DNA of 64,000 nucleotides from Egbenema bharatensis (lineage in GTDB: Bacteria > Cyanobacteriota > Cyanobacteriia > Elainellales > Elainellaceae). A program made the translations under genes and the position numbers. Below the pieces are notes generated by a model. The model saw nothing but the letters and a program-made list of their open reading frames with translations, had not been told where the DNA came from and did no database searches. Shown here piece by piece: positions 32,792 to 43,740 of the stretch; the stretch's first letter is position 1, and the number at the start of each line of letters is the position of its first letter. The stretch is taken from positions 930,001 through 994,000 of the forward strand of contig NZ_CP182236.1 in the NCBI RefSeq assembly GCF_048077055.1, given 5' to 3'.

Positions 32792-34738
32792 TCAGGCCGT
32801 CCTGGCAGCTAACTGTTCCTTCTCAGGGACAGGGGTGTAGCGGGAAACGATCGTCCGAAATTCGTCGCCTTCAATTGTTTCTTGCTCAATCAATAAGTCA
32901 ACCAGTTGATCGAGTAAATCCCGGTTTTCACGCATGATCCGCTGAGCTTCTGCATGGCAGTAGGTCACAATCGAACGAATCTGGCGATCGATCTGAGTTG
33001 CCATTTTTTCGGAGTATTCCGGTGCCTGGTTCACCAGATCGCGGCCCAAAAATACTTCGTTACCTGAAGTTTCCAGAGCAAAGTTTCCGAGGCTGGACAT
33101 CCCGTAACGAGTCACCATATGGCGGGCATAGAAAGCAACGGCGCGAATGTCCTGCTGGGCCCCTTGAGTCACCTCATCCTGGCCAAACACTTCTTCCTCC
33201 GCAGCCCGTCCCCCCAGATAGACAGTGATCATGTCCATCAACTCAGCGCGGCTTTCCAGTCTGAGATCCTCCTCGCTGGGAATTGGTTTGGCAAAACCGC
33301 CAATCCCCCCCGATCGGGGAATTATTGTCACCTTGTCTAAGGGATCAGCATGGGGCAACAGGGTCATCAGCAGCGCATGCCCGACTTCGTGGTAAGCAAT
33401 AATTCGCTTACCCTTACTATCCAGTAAAGGAGACAGGGTTGCGCCAATGGACACCCGATCGATCGCATCATCAATTTCCAGGACTGAGATCGCATCCTTG
33501 CGCCGCCGGGCCGTCAGAATCGCCGCTTCATTCAGCATATTGGCCAGTTCTGCCCCAGAAAAACCGGGGGTACGACGGGCGATCGCCTCCAGTGAGATGT
33601 CCGGCTCTAGCTTCTTATTGCGGGCGTGAACCTCCAGGATGCCCAAACGTCCTTTGAAGCTGGGCAAATCCACCATCACCTGGCGATCGAATCGACCGGG
33701 GCGCAGTAATGCCTGATCCAGCACATCCGGACGGTTCGTAGCGGCAATGATAATGACTCCGGCATTGCCCTCAAAGCCATCCATTTCAGTCAGCAACTGA
33801 TTCAGGGTTTGTTCGCGCTCATCGTTACCGCCGCCGATGCCAGTCCCACGCTGCCGTCCCACCGCATCAATTTCATCAATGAACACAATACAGGGCGCAT
33901 TTTCCTTGGCTTTTTTGAACAAATCCCGCACGCGGGAAGCCCCAACTCCCACAAACATCTCCACAAACTCTGAACCCGAGATGCTGAAGAAGGGCACCCC
34001 TGCCTCACCGGCGATCGCCTTAGCCAGGAGGGTTTTACCTGTTCCCGGTGGCCCAACGAGCAACACCCCTCTGGGAATTCTGGCCCCGACTGCCGTGAAT
34101 CGTTCTGGCTTTTTGAGGAAAGTGACGACTTCCTGAAGTTCTTCCTTCGCCTCTTCGATGCCCGCGACATCATCAAACAGTACGCCCGTCTTGGCTTCCA
34201 TCTGGAATCGAGCCTTGGACTTACCGAAGTTCATGGCCTGACCTGAGGCGTTGCTGGTCCGACGCAAAAACATCAGCAAGATCATGATGGCAATGAAGGC
34301 CAGCAGAACGTGGAACACTAACCCAGCCAGGGCACTTCCATCCGCCGATCGCTGCACATCCAGGGCCACATCGTTGCGTCGCACCGCTGCATATAGCTCT
34401 GGATTATCATCGGCGAATAACACTACTTCCCGGGCCGCTGTATCCGGTTGTCCTCTCAAGAAAACCCTGGCTACGCCGCGACCTTCATCCAGCTCAACCC
34501 GATCGACTCGACCCGATTCAATGCTTTGAAGCATTTCACTATAGCTGTATTGGTTTTCAGCCTCTTCCTGGGTTTGAGTCGCCAGGCTCGGTGGACTGCC
34601 GATCGCCCCTAGAGCCAGCCAAACTGCTGTGATTGCCCCAGTTACAACGGAGTGAGCCAATCCTTGTTGACGCTTCTTGCGGTGCTGAAACGATGGTTGA
34701 ATTGACACGATTGACACGTTGTTCTCAGCCTGCTTCAT
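32792..34738 (-). CDS. ftsH: ATP-dependent zinc metalloprotease FtsH
   Basis: A 648-residue membrane AAA protease. Two N-terminal hydrophobic segments (near residues 30-50 and 140-160) flank a lumenal domain. The AAA domain has Walker A GPPGTGKT, Walker B CIVFIDEIDAVG and the SRH ATNRPDVLDQALLRPGRFDR. The metalloprotease domain has HEVGH followed by a downstream acidic ligand. Cyanobacterial FtsH hexamers degrade damaged D1 and other membrane proteins; four paralogues are normal, and which this is cannot be stated with confidence. Confidence 0.95.
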   Translation of the reverse strand: MKQAENNVSIVSIQPSFQHRKKRQQGLAHSVVTGAITAVWLALGAIGSPPSLATQTQEEAENQYSYSEMLQSIESGRVDRVELDEGRGVARVFLRGQPDTAAREVVLFADDNPELYAAVRRNDVALDVQRSADGSALAGLVFHVLLAFIAIMILLMFLRRTSNASGQAMNFGKSKARFQMEAKTGVLFDDVAGIEEAKEELQEVVTFLKKPERFTAVGARIPRGVLLVGPPGTGKTLLAKAIAGEAGVPFFSISGSEFVEMFVGVGASRVRDLFKKAKENAPCIVFIDEIDAVGRQRGTGIGGGNDEREQTLNQLLTEMDGFEGNAGVIIIAATNRPDVLDQALLRPGRFDRQVMVDLPSFKGRLGILEVHARNKKLEPDISLEAIARRTPGFSGAELANMLNEAAILTARRRKDAISVLEIDDAIDRVSIGATLSPLLDSKGKRIIAYHEVGHALLMTLLPHADPLDKVTIIPRSGGIGGFAKPIPSEEDLRLESRAELMDMITVYLGGRAAEEEVFGQDEVTQGAQQDIRAVAFYARHMVTRYGMSSLGNFALETSGNEVFLGRDLVNQAPEYSEKMATQIDRQIRSIVTYCHAEAQRIMRENRDLLDQLVDLLIEQETIEGDEFRTIVSRYTPVPEKEQLAARTA

Positions 34739-35164
34739 AACTTTCGTCGCCTTTTGCCCTCTGCCACAGTCAACTTTTATTCACTTTCAGTTCAATCATT
34801 CTTTAACAGTCATCAAATCCCAGGTCGTTCAAGTACGGAATGTTCCGACCCAATCCGTCCCGCCAGGACATCAATTCACCGGAGTGCACCTGCCAACCTC
34901 TTACCTTCCCAGTCCTGAAGAACCAATGCCCTTAAGAACCAGTTTAGTCAAGAACTGGTGTATTTAAGAACTAGTGTAACCTTCCCCATCCTAACGACTG
35001 CATCAGCAAGCGACCAGCTTAATCATACAAACCGGATCAATCCAGGCTTCCGCCCTAAACCATAGTCATATCGAGTTCGTTTTAGCTATGATGAAGTTAG
35101 CTGAAGATTTGCAGCAGATTGTAATACTCAATCTAAATTCATCTGAATATAAGGATTTCTCGCT
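34739..35164. other. Divergent promoter region between ftsH and a flavin reductase gene
   Basis: The 426 bp holds promoters for both directions. An AAGGA ribosome-binding site is clear at 35151-35155 for the plus-strand gene. Repeated AAGAACCAGTTTAGTCAAGAACT-like words near 34930-34975 form short direct repeats (AAGAAC). No RNA gene is recognised. Confidence 0.5.
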
Positions 35165-35716
35165 ATGGTCAAAATTGTTGGCATCTCAGGCAGTCGCAGA
35201 CCTGGCTCCTATAGTTACAAGGCTCTGAACCACGTATCTCAACGGGTTGCTGCCTTTGGAGCAGAGATGGAAATTCTGGATTTGAGAACTATGAATTTGC
35301 CGTTCTGTGATGGCGGTAAGGACTACAGCGATTATCCCGATGTGGCGAAGTTGCAGGAAACGGTGAAAGCGGCGGATGGGCTGATTCTGGCGACTCCAGA
35401 GTATCACGGTGGGGTTAGTGGCGTTTTAAAAAACGCGCTGGATTTAATGAGCTTTGATCATTTATCGGGGAAAGTGACTGGATTGATTAGCGTTTTGGGC
35501 GGACAGTCCAACAGCAATGCCCTGAACGATCTCCGCATCATTATGCGCTGGGTTCACAGTTGGGTGATTCCAGAGCAGGTGGCGATCGGCCAGGCCTGGA
35601 ATGCCTTTGGAGAAGATGACAAGCTTTTGGATGAGAAATTGGCTCAACGCTTTGATGCCTTTGCCCAGAGCCTGGTGGAACATGCTCAGTTGCTGGGAGG
35701 GAGGGCTGAGGCGTAA
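35165..35716 (+). CDS. NADPH-dependent FMN reductase
   Basis: A 183-residue flavodoxin-fold reductase. The phosphate-binding loop is GISGSRRPGSYSY, and the flavin/dimer segment is ATPEYHGGVSGVLKNALD (about residues 77-94). Related enzymes reduce quinones, chromate or free flavins. It is not the ArsH of arsenic operons, which is longer at the N-terminus and would be expected near the acr3-arsC genes. Convergent with crtR. Confidence 0.9.
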   Translation: MVKIVGISGSRRPGSYSYKALNHVSQRVAAFGAEMEILDLRTMNLPFCDGGKDYSDYPDVAKLQETVKAADGLILATPEYHGGVSGVLKNALDLMSFDHLSGKVTGLISVLGGQSNSNALNDLRIIMRWVHSWVIPEQVAIGQAWNAFGEDDKLLDEKLAQRFDAFAQSLVEHAQLLGGRAEA

Positions 35717-35828
35717 GCAGGATTGGCGGAGTGTGAGCGCATCCGGGAAGGGGAAGGAGTGGACGGAAGGATGTTGATGACTGCAGCCCTCAGCTCATCC
35801 CCTGTCCTTCCCTGAATCCTCCACTTCG

Positions 35829-36832
35829 CTAGTCCGGATGAGATGTTTCTAACCCTTCAGAGGATAGGAGTTCACTGACGGTTAGCATCTCATCTGCCTG
35901 GTCAGACCCCTGCACTAAATGATCATTGGTTTCAGCCTCAGGTTTCTGGGGGGCGGTGTGATGTCCGTGAAACCGAATCCCTAGAAATACATCGTAGAGG
36001 AAGCTCCAAAAGTCCCTTCCCTTGAGTAATCCTAGAGTCTGATGGCACTCTTTAGCATCTAAAAGGGGTCGAGTTTCTCGGTAAGCTCGCTCGTAGTAGT
36101 ACCAGGGGATAGATGGCCAGAGGTGGTGAATCAAGTGATAATTCTGCCCCATGATCAACAGGTTTAAAATCCGGCTGGGGTACACCCTGGCATTTTTCCA
36201 GCGATCGCGCTCGGCAAAGGGGCGGTGGGGCAGATAATCGAAGAACAGTCCCAGGGCCAGCCCTACGACTAGAGCAGGGGAAAACCAGAAGTTAAAGATG
36301 TAGTCGAGGAATCCGTACTGAATGGACAGGACGACGATCGTAACGAAGATTAACCGCGCCAGGAACCATTCCAGCAGTTCATACTTGCGCCATAGCTTGC
36401 GCTTGAAGAAAAACACCTCGTGGTAGAAAAACCGGGGTGCAATCAGCCAGAGCGGCCCCCTGTCGAGACGAAGTGATCTGGATCATTGTTTGGATCGTTT
36501 ACGTTGGCATGATGCTGCATATGCACTCGCGTAAACACGGGAAACGAGAACCCCAGCATTAGCGCACTCCCATGCCCTAGCACGGCGTTCATCACCCGAT
36601 CGCGATGCGCTACGTTATGGGATGCATCATGAATCACTGTACCTACCAGATGTAGGGCAACCACATTGCTAACAAAGCAAAACCAGTCTGGAAATTCCCA
36701 TAGCCAATATCCCATCGTCGATGTCACAACTAGACCAACGGCGGCAAAGAACATCAACAGGGTAGGATTTACATCACCGGGCGGACCCAACAACTCCCTT
36801 GGCACGGTCAGGGGCTTCACTGCCTCCGACAT
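35829..36832 (-). CDS. crtR: Beta-carotene hydroxylase CrtR (apparent frameshift)
   Basis: A membrane di-iron enzyme that adds the 3-hydroxyl groups when zeaxanthin is made. The N-terminal frame (36832 downward) has His boxes HDASHN and HMQHH and ends falsely after DPDHFVSTGG. The C-terminal frame (to 35829) has membrane helices and the third box YHLIHHLWPSIPWYY. One extra base in the C run 36456-36460 joins them as STGGPLWLIAPRFFYHEVFF and gives about 334 residues, normal for CrtR. A sequencing deletion is the likely cause. Confidence 0.88.
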
Positions 36833-37607
36833 CGCTTCACACTCCTTACACTAGCTGTCCTGGCGTATCCGAATTCTGATATGGATTCAGACTTTGGAAA
36901 TACATCACTGAGAGTAAACCTTATCATTTTGTAAAGCTTCTCACCAACTCCTTATAAAGCATTCTGGTGAATTAGTTGTCTGTCGCTTTGATTCGCTTAT
37001 CAAGACTGGTCGTTCAAGCAGGCTAAATACCGTATGAGATAACGTTAAGTTTTTTGAAGTAAATCTGATTTTTTAAATGCAAAACACAAATTTGATAAGC
37101 TTTGCCTATGTTAAATCCGCGATATCGGTGAAAAACTGGGCGAAATCTTTATCAATTCGGTAGAGCGATCGGAATGAGGAAGCGTCCTGGTATGATGCTT
37201 GCCTGATTCACCGTACGGATTGTCCCACTAGCAATTCAAAAAAATTCATCGCACATTTATATGTAAGCCCCCTTTTGTTCCAAGAATTTCACGAAACTCT
37301 CAGTTTTTTTCCGCGATACTACGGATAGCGATCGGGACTCACTTTATCAGAAAAATCGGACTGTAATACTGATGATTACTGCTTTTACAACGGTTTATCC
37401 CTAGCTTTGACCCAAATATTATTTCCGTACTTTCAACCTTACTTTGCCCCCGTAAACGTCTTATTAAGTGTCTACAGAGGGATAATTCACCGTCCAGGCT
37501 GACCCGTCTATCCAGCACCGGACATTCCGCCCCTCAAGTTTACGAGCCACTGAACGACGTAAAACCTACAAGCTTCTACCAAGCTGTACATACCCCTTGA
37601 GGACAGC
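36833..37607. other. 775-bp intergenic region, no gene recognised
   Basis: A/T-rich, between the divergent crtR and TPR-protein genes. No convincing frame, tRNA or terminator was found. TTGAGGACAGC before 37608 is the ribosome-binding region of the TPR gene. It could hold a small RNA, which cannot be recognised by eye. Confidence 0.45.
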
Positions 37608-38387
37608 ATGAATACAAATCGGTTCACCCATCGAAATTCTTACTCTGGAAGTAATCCCCACCCTGCCCAGACGGCGTTGACCAAACTTGCAAATGCGGTT
37701 CACCCATACAAATGGCAGTCGAAGAAACGGCAGTCCAGAGAGAATTCCCTGTCTGGAGCAAATGCTGAACCAGGGAGCACCCGTTCAGAACCAACGGCTT
37801 TAGTTCGTCAAAAGGCTCTGGCTGAAGCCCGCCAGGGTAACTATGCCCTGTCGATCGCCCTCTTTAGCCACTTAATTGAGCGGGAGCCAGGCAGCGCAAA
37901 CGACTACAGCAACCGAGGTTTGGTGTACTTTCAGGACGGGCAGTCCGAAGCAGCACTAGCCGATTATAATCGCGCGATCGAATTAAATCCTCAGTTGGAC
38001 AGTGCTTACAACAACCGGGCAAACTATTTCGCTGCGCAGGGGCAGTTTCTGGAAGCCGTTCTGGATTACGATGTCGCTCTAGATCTCAACCCGACTAACA
38101 TTCGTGCCTGGATCAATCAAGGTATTACCTTCCGAGAGTTGGAGATGTATGAGCGGGCGATCGAAAGCTTTGAACTGGCTCTTTGCCTGGGTCGCTTAGA
38201 GGGGCATATCTATGCCGAGCGAGGACGAACCTATCACCTGCGGGGCGACTGGAACTGTGCCGTAGCAGACTACTACCGAGCATTGACTGAACTGCCAACC
38301 GTGAGTGTTTATGCATCCGATCCATCCGTCCACCTGCGGCTTCAGGTTGAATCCTGGCTGGATGAGCTGATGAGTCCGCTCCGTTAA
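37608..38387 (+). CDS. Tetratricopeptide-repeat protein
   Basis: A 259-residue soluble protein. The first 65 residues are basic and disordered. Four to five TPR units follow (about 68-230), for example NRGLVYFQDGQSEAALADYN, NRANYFAAQGQFLEAVLDYD and NQGITFRELEMYERAIESFE. TPR arrays bind other proteins; in cyanobacteria many assist photosystem assembly, but no specific partner can be named. Confidence 0.85.
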   Translation: MNTNRFTHRNSYSGSNPHPAQTALTKLANAVHPYKWQSKKRQSRENSLSGANAEPGSTRSEPTALVRQKALAEARQGNYALSIALFSHLIEREPGSANDYSNRGLVYFQDGQSEAALADYNRAIELNPQLDSAYNNRANYFAAQGQFLEAVLDYDVALDLNPTNIRAWINQGITFRELEMYERAIESFELALCLGRLEGHIYAERGRTYHLRGDWNCAVADYYRALTELPTVSVYASDPSVHLRLQVESWLDELMSPLR

Positions 38388-38408
38388 TTATTGACCCGGA
38401 TCTTAAAC

Positions 38409-38624
38409 CTACTCAATTGAGATGGATTGGGGCCCACTGTTCTTACCATTTGTAGTGGATGCGGTGGATGGATAAGAAGCGACGCCCCCCTGCTGATCGA
38501 GCCAGCTTTTGACCGGATCATCCGCGAGATTCAGCCGTAAAACACCAGAAACGAGGCCGCCCAGAAAGGCGATCGGATGACCTGCCAATTCTCTAAACAC
38601 AGGGGTTAACTCATCAAAGAACAT
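38409..38624 (-). CDS. Conserved small cyanobacterial protein
   Basis: A 71-residue protein with a short hydrophobic stretch (HPIAFLGGLVSGVLRL, about residues 16-31) and the segment DDPVKSWLDQQGG, followed by a Ser/Thr-rich tail. The sequence type recurs in filamentous cyanobacteria; no function is known. Convergent with the TPR gene. Confidence 0.65.
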   Translation of the reverse strand: MFFDELTPVFRELAGHPIAFLGGLVSGVLRLNLADDPVKSWLDQQGGVASYPSTASTTNGKNSGPQSISIE

Positions 38625-38948
38625 ACTTAAACTCTCTACGATGTACTGATTCGGTTGAGAATAAACTGCCGAAACAATTTCAGCTTAACAAGGCTAACTT
38701 AACTATACGGGTTTGACCGTGCCAGGCTCCTAGTAGAAGCGAGCGTGAATTGAGCAACCGTAGAGCGGGCATCTTGCCCGCGCAGGCTGGAAGCCTGCAC
38801 TACGAAAGGTGGGTGTATTGCTGCCGAGGTCTACTAGCTTCCAATCATTTTATCTGCGACTCCTTCAGGTCAGCAACCCAATTCTTTAGAATTATTTAAC
38901 CTGGAGAATCACCTTTTGTGCGGGTCTAGGAGAAAGGCAGGAATAAGA
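38625..38948. other. 324-bp intergenic region with a dispersed palindrome
   Basis: It contains GCGGGCATCTTGCCCGC (38765-38782), a shorter relative of the repeats at 6850, 10045 and 55893, immediately followed by GCAGGCTGGAAGCCTGC, a second hairpin. TTAACAAGGCTAACTTAA near 38686 recurs at about 52120. No gene is seen. Confidence 0.6.
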
Positions 38949-39866
38949 TTATTCTGTGAGAGCGAACTCAGCTGCTGGTTGAAGCTGTGGTAAAAACTGG
39001 CGAATCAGTCCGATCGTCACCGCCGGTAATTCCAGTTGCGGGGTCAGTCCAACATCATCAAACTGATAGAAGATGCGAATCGCCTGGAGATTCATTTCAG
39101 CCAACCGCCGACCAATCTCCGGCCCGGTAAACTCAGCTTGCCGTCCCCAGATTAAGGCAGTGGGAATGGTCAACTGCATAATGTATTGAGATAAATCAAA
39201 GGACAAATCACCCCGCACAAATGAGAGTGCTGCATACTCTGCGTTGGGTTGTTGAGCCGATTCTAAGTAGGCTTTGACAATTTCTGGATAGATGCGCTCT
39301 GGTTTGGCAAATTGACGTTGTTCTAAAAAGCTGCGAATGCCAAACTCGTTGGCCACCCCTGCGCTGTAGAGCAGTCGGTCTAAGAAGGGAATCGTGACAA
39401 CGGTGGCAGCAATACTGCTCCGGTAATCCTGGCCAAAGTCAGACAAACCCGCTGCGGTTGTGAGAATCAGTGATTTAAACAATTCGGGACGCTTGATTGC
39501 AGCTCGGATGGTAAATGCTGCGGTCAGTGCAGAAGCAATCACAGTCGTTGGGCCGGTGCAGGTCTGCTCCATAAACTCCGTGATGGTTGCAATATAGTCT
39601 TCTACTGTATAGTTGCGAGCTGGATGAGCAGAACGTCCCCAGCCAATTAAATCTGGAGCCAGGACACGATACTCAGCAGCGAAGGCGGGATATACCTTAG
39701 ACCACTCGTAGGCAGAAGAGCCACCCCCAAACCCATGCAGAAATACCAGTGTTTCTTGTGCGTCGTTCTGCCTTTCCCACAGTTCTCCCTGCGCTGTGTA
39801 GTAAACCATTCTGCCCAATTTGGTTTGGATGGAGCGTTCACCGAAGCCAGGAGGTAGAAACATCAT
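38949..39866 (-). CDS. Alpha/beta-hydrolase-fold protein
   Basis: A protein of about 305 residues with the oxyanion HGFGGGSSAYEW and the core VLAPDLIGWGRSAHP. The nucleophile elbow reads VIASALTAA in place of the usual GxSxG. The catalytic-His region is FDDVGLTPQLELP, where many relatives have GHxxQxExP. With neither motif canonical, esterase activity is doubtful; it may be one of the cyanobacterial hydrolase-like proteins with another role. Confidence 0.8.
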   Translation of the reverse strand: MMFLPPGFGERSIQTKLGRMVYYTAQGELWERQNDAQETLVFLHGFGGGSSAYEWSKVYPAFAAEYRVLAPDLIGWGRSAHPARNYTVEDYIATITEFMEQTCTGPTTVIASALTAAFTIRAAIKRPELFKSLILTTAAGLSDFGQDYRSSIAATVVTIPFLDRLLYSAGVANEFGIRSFLEQRQFAKPERIYPEIVKAYLESAQQPNAEYAALSFVRGDLSFDLSQYIMQLTIPTALIWGRQAEFTGPEIGRRLAEMNLQAIRIFYQFDDVGLTPQLELPAVTIGLIRQFLPQLQPAAEFALTE

Positions 39867-40160
39867 CAATCTCCAAATGCTGTAAGTCTTTTATCCTGCT
39901 TCGATCGTGCCGACAGAATGCAAAATTTGCATCACCCTGGAGTTCAGTACTCTGAAGCAGAGGATCAATGTACCAGTGACATCGTAAAAAATGCTCACTC
40001 CTGGATTCAGCGTAAACTCATGGACAATGAGCGATCGCTCACTGGAGTCGATCGGCTGCAATCACTGTCTTTAGCAGGAGGGCAGTTTTATGCTTTGCTA
40101 CCTAAATTTTAATCTGAAGCATGTTCAAAGCTATGCTGAATTTGATAAACCAGACGTAAC

Positions 40161-40661
40161 GTGAATTTGACTCTCCTTGCTGAAAACTTCCTCTTCTTTG
40201 CGATCGCCACAACATTCTTTGTGCTGGTGGGTTGGGCGTGGCGTAATGCTAAACCCTACGACTTGCCACAGCCGTTACCCGACTGGTTTAAGATCTGGTT
40301 CTTAACGGTGCAAATTGGGGGAGGTGTAGTCCCGTTAGTTGCCTTGATCTGGGCCCTTTGGCAGGGGTATTCCGCGGCCATGATGGTACTTGTGTCCTAC
40401 TTTATCATGCTGGTATTGCAGATCGTATCCGAAAGTGTTTCCCTGCGTCGGTTTCGTTCTGTGGTGTTTGTCATGGTGCCCTATTTGTATTTACCCTATC
40501 GCATCTGGCAGCTATATCAGGGGATGCTGCTGAATCCGACGGATGAGCTATTTCGGAATTTTTTGCTAGCCGAGATTGTGCTATGGACGCTCAACTATGC
40601 TCTGGATCTGTCGCAGTTACCAAGGCTCCTGCGATGGGATATGAAAGAGGAAGTGAATTAG
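40161..40661 (+). CDS. Multi-spanning membrane protein of unknown function
   Basis: A 166-residue protein with four hydrophobic helices (about residues 8-25, 48-66, 70-86 and 137-152). Conserved-looking loops are AWRNAKPYDLPQPLPDWFKI and PYLYLPYRIWQLYQGM. It starts with GTG. It is probably a conserved cyanobacterial membrane family; no function can be assigned. Confidence 0.7.
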   Translation: MNLTLLAENFLFFAIATTFFVLVGWAWRNAKPYDLPQPLPDWFKIWFLTVQIGGGVVPLVALIWALWQGYSAAMMVLVSYFIMLVLQIVSESVSLRRFRSVVFVMVPYLYLPYRIWQLYQGMLLNPTDELFRNFLLAEIVLWTLNYALDLSQLPRLLRWDMKEEVN

Positions 40662-40786
40662 ACGCGATCGACAAAAGGAACTTTATAGGCTGAACCCCAA
40701 CATTTACCCCTAAAAAATGGGCACAGGTAAGGGCGATCGGTTATCCACCTGCGCCCTATCACCCGTCACCCCTTACCCATCACCCC

Positions 40787-43098
40787 TTATCGACTGCCCA
40801 ACCTACTGACGCTCCGGCAATAAGCACTTATCGCTATCGCACCCAGCCGCCCCGCTTCCACCATTTCACCCAGGTCATAACGGCTCAACGCCTGATGAAA
40901 GTCGGTGGTCTTACGCCGATCGCAGACTTCCTGCATCAGCCGATTGTATTCTGATTTAGAAATCGGCTCAAAGGGGAGCCGGGGGAAGGTTTGGAGGTCA
41001 TCAAATCGGCCAGCAGGGCAGCAGAAATGTAGCCTTCGTTGTCCTGAATGGCGGCATGAATCCGCTGTCCCAATGCCTCCACTTCATGTTCCCGCAGTTC
41101 GATCGTGGCGGATGTATTGTGGGCAGTGTAGTACTTCTGGACTTGCAGGTAGAAGTCCATTTGCGCCAGGGCAGAAAATTGGGAGATGTCGATCGCATCT
41201 GCTCCTGGTAGATTCGCCCAAGACACTTCCACGGGAATTTCCACCAGCCATTCCGTACAGCGCGGATCAAAGGCATCATCCAGCAACCGTCCGTTCTCGT
41301 CCTTATCCGATTGGGAAGGGACAATCCTGTAACCGTAGTCCATGCAGGCTAACGCCACTGGATCATTCTTGCGGAAGGTAATGCGCCGCAGGAACCGTTG
41401 CGCTTTAGGGGGATGCCATCCGGGGCTGGCTCCTGTCAGCAAGGATTTTGTGCCCGCTGGCTGAACGGTGGTACAGCGATTGGGCCGCTTGATCTGGTGG
41501 CGATCGCAGTAGTCCCACACAACGTGATGGACGATGTCTTTCCAGCGGCTGAGGTATTCCCGCTCTCGCTGCTTGAATTGCAGTCCTGCCACCGTATCGG
41601 GGCGACCCTGTTCCCACCAGTTGAGCCACTCCGTTCCAAAGGCGTGAACGAAGAAGTCAAATAGTCCAGTGAACGAAACACCGACGATCGGATCGAGTTC
41701 GCGGGAGTGCTGGTATCGAGGTTCGTTAAATTGGTGATTCAGCAGCACCGCAACGGACAATGCCCCTGCGGTAAAAGCATCTTCCTGTTCCTTAAGATTC
41801 GATGGATCGAGCTGATTGAGATGAATTTCCGCCAAATTACAGTGGAAATTTTCACCTAAAATTTCTCCGCACGGGTTCAGGCCATATCGTCCTAAACGAT
41901 GCTCAATTTCATTCGCAGGCATATCTGGATAGTGGGTTTCTAACCATGCTTTTGCCTGTCCTCTTTCATACGCCGTTAGAAACGCAGCTTTCAACTCTGG
42001 CGTAGTTAGTATATCGCCACTGGAACGGGCGATCGCCTCTCCAGCCCACTGAATCGCACCTTCTCCAGAGTAAAACTGCTTACGGACTGCCGCAATGCAT
42101 TCATCCAGAGTCGGCTTGTAATGATAAACACGGGTATGGTTAGCCATCCGCAGGGCATCCCGTTCTGGATCGATTCGCCAGTTGCCTTCTGAGTCTTGCT
42201 GCCAGAGGTTTTCCTTAGCGGTGGAGAACCCTTCATCATGGCTGACTCCCTGACGCATCCCAGCACTTCGCCGAATGTTTCCGGCTACGATCGTCACTGC
42301 TGCCTCATCGATCAGCAAACAGCACTCCACAGAAGTCAACTGACGGCCGATCGCCTGATTAATAATGTTTGCACAGCGATTGTAAAGACCCGGCAAGCGA
42401 ATTGGGTTTGCCACCCCGCCAAAGCCCTTCAGAGTCTCCCCAGCCGGACGAACATCACTCAGATCAATGGTGATCTGCACCTCCCCCGTGAATTGCTCAT
42501 CACTGGACAACTCCAACAGCGTTTGGTAGGACTTCACCCAGCCATGACGGCTATCTCCAACATAGATTTTGACCTGATTGCCGTCGATCTGCACCTCCGT
42601 TTCCTGGCGACGCTGCTCCACTGGCGTTGCACCAATATCGGCAATCACCTCTACTGTCAGAGAGTTCCGGATGACTGGAAGCTGTTGAATGTACTTCGGT
42701 TCTAAGACCGCTCCCGTGCCGCAGCCCATCATCGCCAGATCCATCATCAGCCCAAAGGCCCGCCAATCGACGACATTCGTGCTGGTGCAGTTGTACGCTC
42801 CCGAAAAGTTTTCTGGCTTCTCAATCCATTCCGTGCCCCCCACCCAGAGCCAGCGTCCAGACGGTAGGCTTTTAACTTGCGACTGCATTCGGGCGATTAG
42901 CGCGGCTTCCTCTGGGGTCAAATTCCCCAGCTTAATTAAACCCTGGAGGGTGCGATCGCAGACCTCATCCCAGGTTTCTCGGACGCTTCCAGCTTTCTCA
43001 ACCCGACGACTATAGGTTCTGAAGAATACCGGATAGGCGGCAGGGGCAGTTTCAGGAAATTGTGCAGTTTGGCGGGTACGTTCCAGGTCTTGAACCAT
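40787..43098 (-). CDS. nrdJ: Adenosylcobalamin-dependent (class II) ribonucleotide reductase (apparent frameshift)
   Basis: A monomeric class II reductase of the Lactobacillus type, making dNTP precursors without oxygen dependence. MMGCGTGAVLEP, the active-site region NPCGEILGENFHCNLAEIHL and TVQPAGTKSLLTGASPGWHP are visible. The first frame runs off into nonsense after SAALLAD near 41009. Adding one base there continues as RFDDLQTFPRLPFEPISKSE to a stop at 40787-40789, the expected ending, for about 770 residues. ssb lies 138 bp upstream on the same strand. No cobalamin riboswitch was seen in the gap. Confidence 0.92.
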
Positions 43099-43236
43099 GA
43101 GCGAGTCCTCAATAGGTACAGTGGAGAGTGTATAGCTCTACAGCTAGTGGTGATCATCATTCAGAGACATGATCGTACTCCATCCATAGAGATTTGCCCA
43201 CTTTCTTCAAGAGGAAATTGACTGCAAAAAAAGGAA

Positions 43237-43740
43237 CTAGAACGGGATGTCATCATAATCCGGTTCCGAGGTTGGAGCCGCCGAGTATGCCGGAGTTCTA
43301 GCCGGTTCGGAAGCTTCCCGCTTAGCAGGAGGAGCCTTGGGTGTGGAGGGAGCAGAAGGAGCAGAACTCGCACTGGTATTGCTGCCACTGGCTACCGTAC
43401 TGGTGGGCACGGAGGAAATCGTCGAAAGGGTGGTTCCCGCTGCCAACAAGTGAATCCGCTGGGCCGTTAGCTCAGCCCGTTTTTCCTTAAAACCCTCTGG
43501 ACGATCGACCGTGTTCATGTGCAGCCGCCCTTCGATAATCACCCGATCGCCTGGATGATACTTTTCTTGAATTTCCTGAGCCAGATTGCCCCATCCGACT
43601 ACTTTGAGTTGAGTGGGGGGATCATCATCTCGCAAACCAGGAAGCTCGACGGTCATTTCAGCCACAGCAAGCTGACTGTCGGGGGTATAGCGAATTTGCG
43701 GCTCTTGAATCACTTCTGCCATCAAAATGCAACTGTTCAT
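43237..43740 (-). CDS. ssb: Single-stranded DNA-binding protein
   Basis: A 167-residue SSB: an OB-fold (MNSCILMAEVIQEPQIRYTP to about residue 105), a Ser/Pro/Ala-rich flexible linker and the acidic partner-binding tip DYDDIPF. It covers single strands in replication and repair and recruits proteins, probably including the PriA and RecA encoded at 53-59 kb. The start at the second Met (43740) fits the family; the upstream in-frame start adds two residues. Confidence 0.93.
   Translation of the reverse strand: MNSCILMAEVIQEPQIRYTPDSQLAVAEMTVELPGLRDDDPPTQLKVVGWGNLAQEIQEKYHPGDRVIIEGRLHMNTVDRPEGFKEKRAELTAQRIHLLAAGTTLSTISSVPTSTVASGSNTSASSAPSAPSTPKAPPAKREASEPARTPAYSAAPTSEPDYDDIPF

Noticed and set aside
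35165..35716. ArsH assignment for the flavin reductase
   Set aside because: The N-terminal arginine-rich extension of ArsH is missing, and the gene is 33 kb from the arsenic genes.
39918..40112. 64-residue open frame on the plus strand between two genes
   Set aside because: No ribosome-binding site, no recognisable similarity and ordinary composition; probably chance.
43099..43236. Possible cobalamin riboswitch before nrdJ
   Set aside because: The 138-bp gap to ssb is too short, and no B12-box-like sequence is present.
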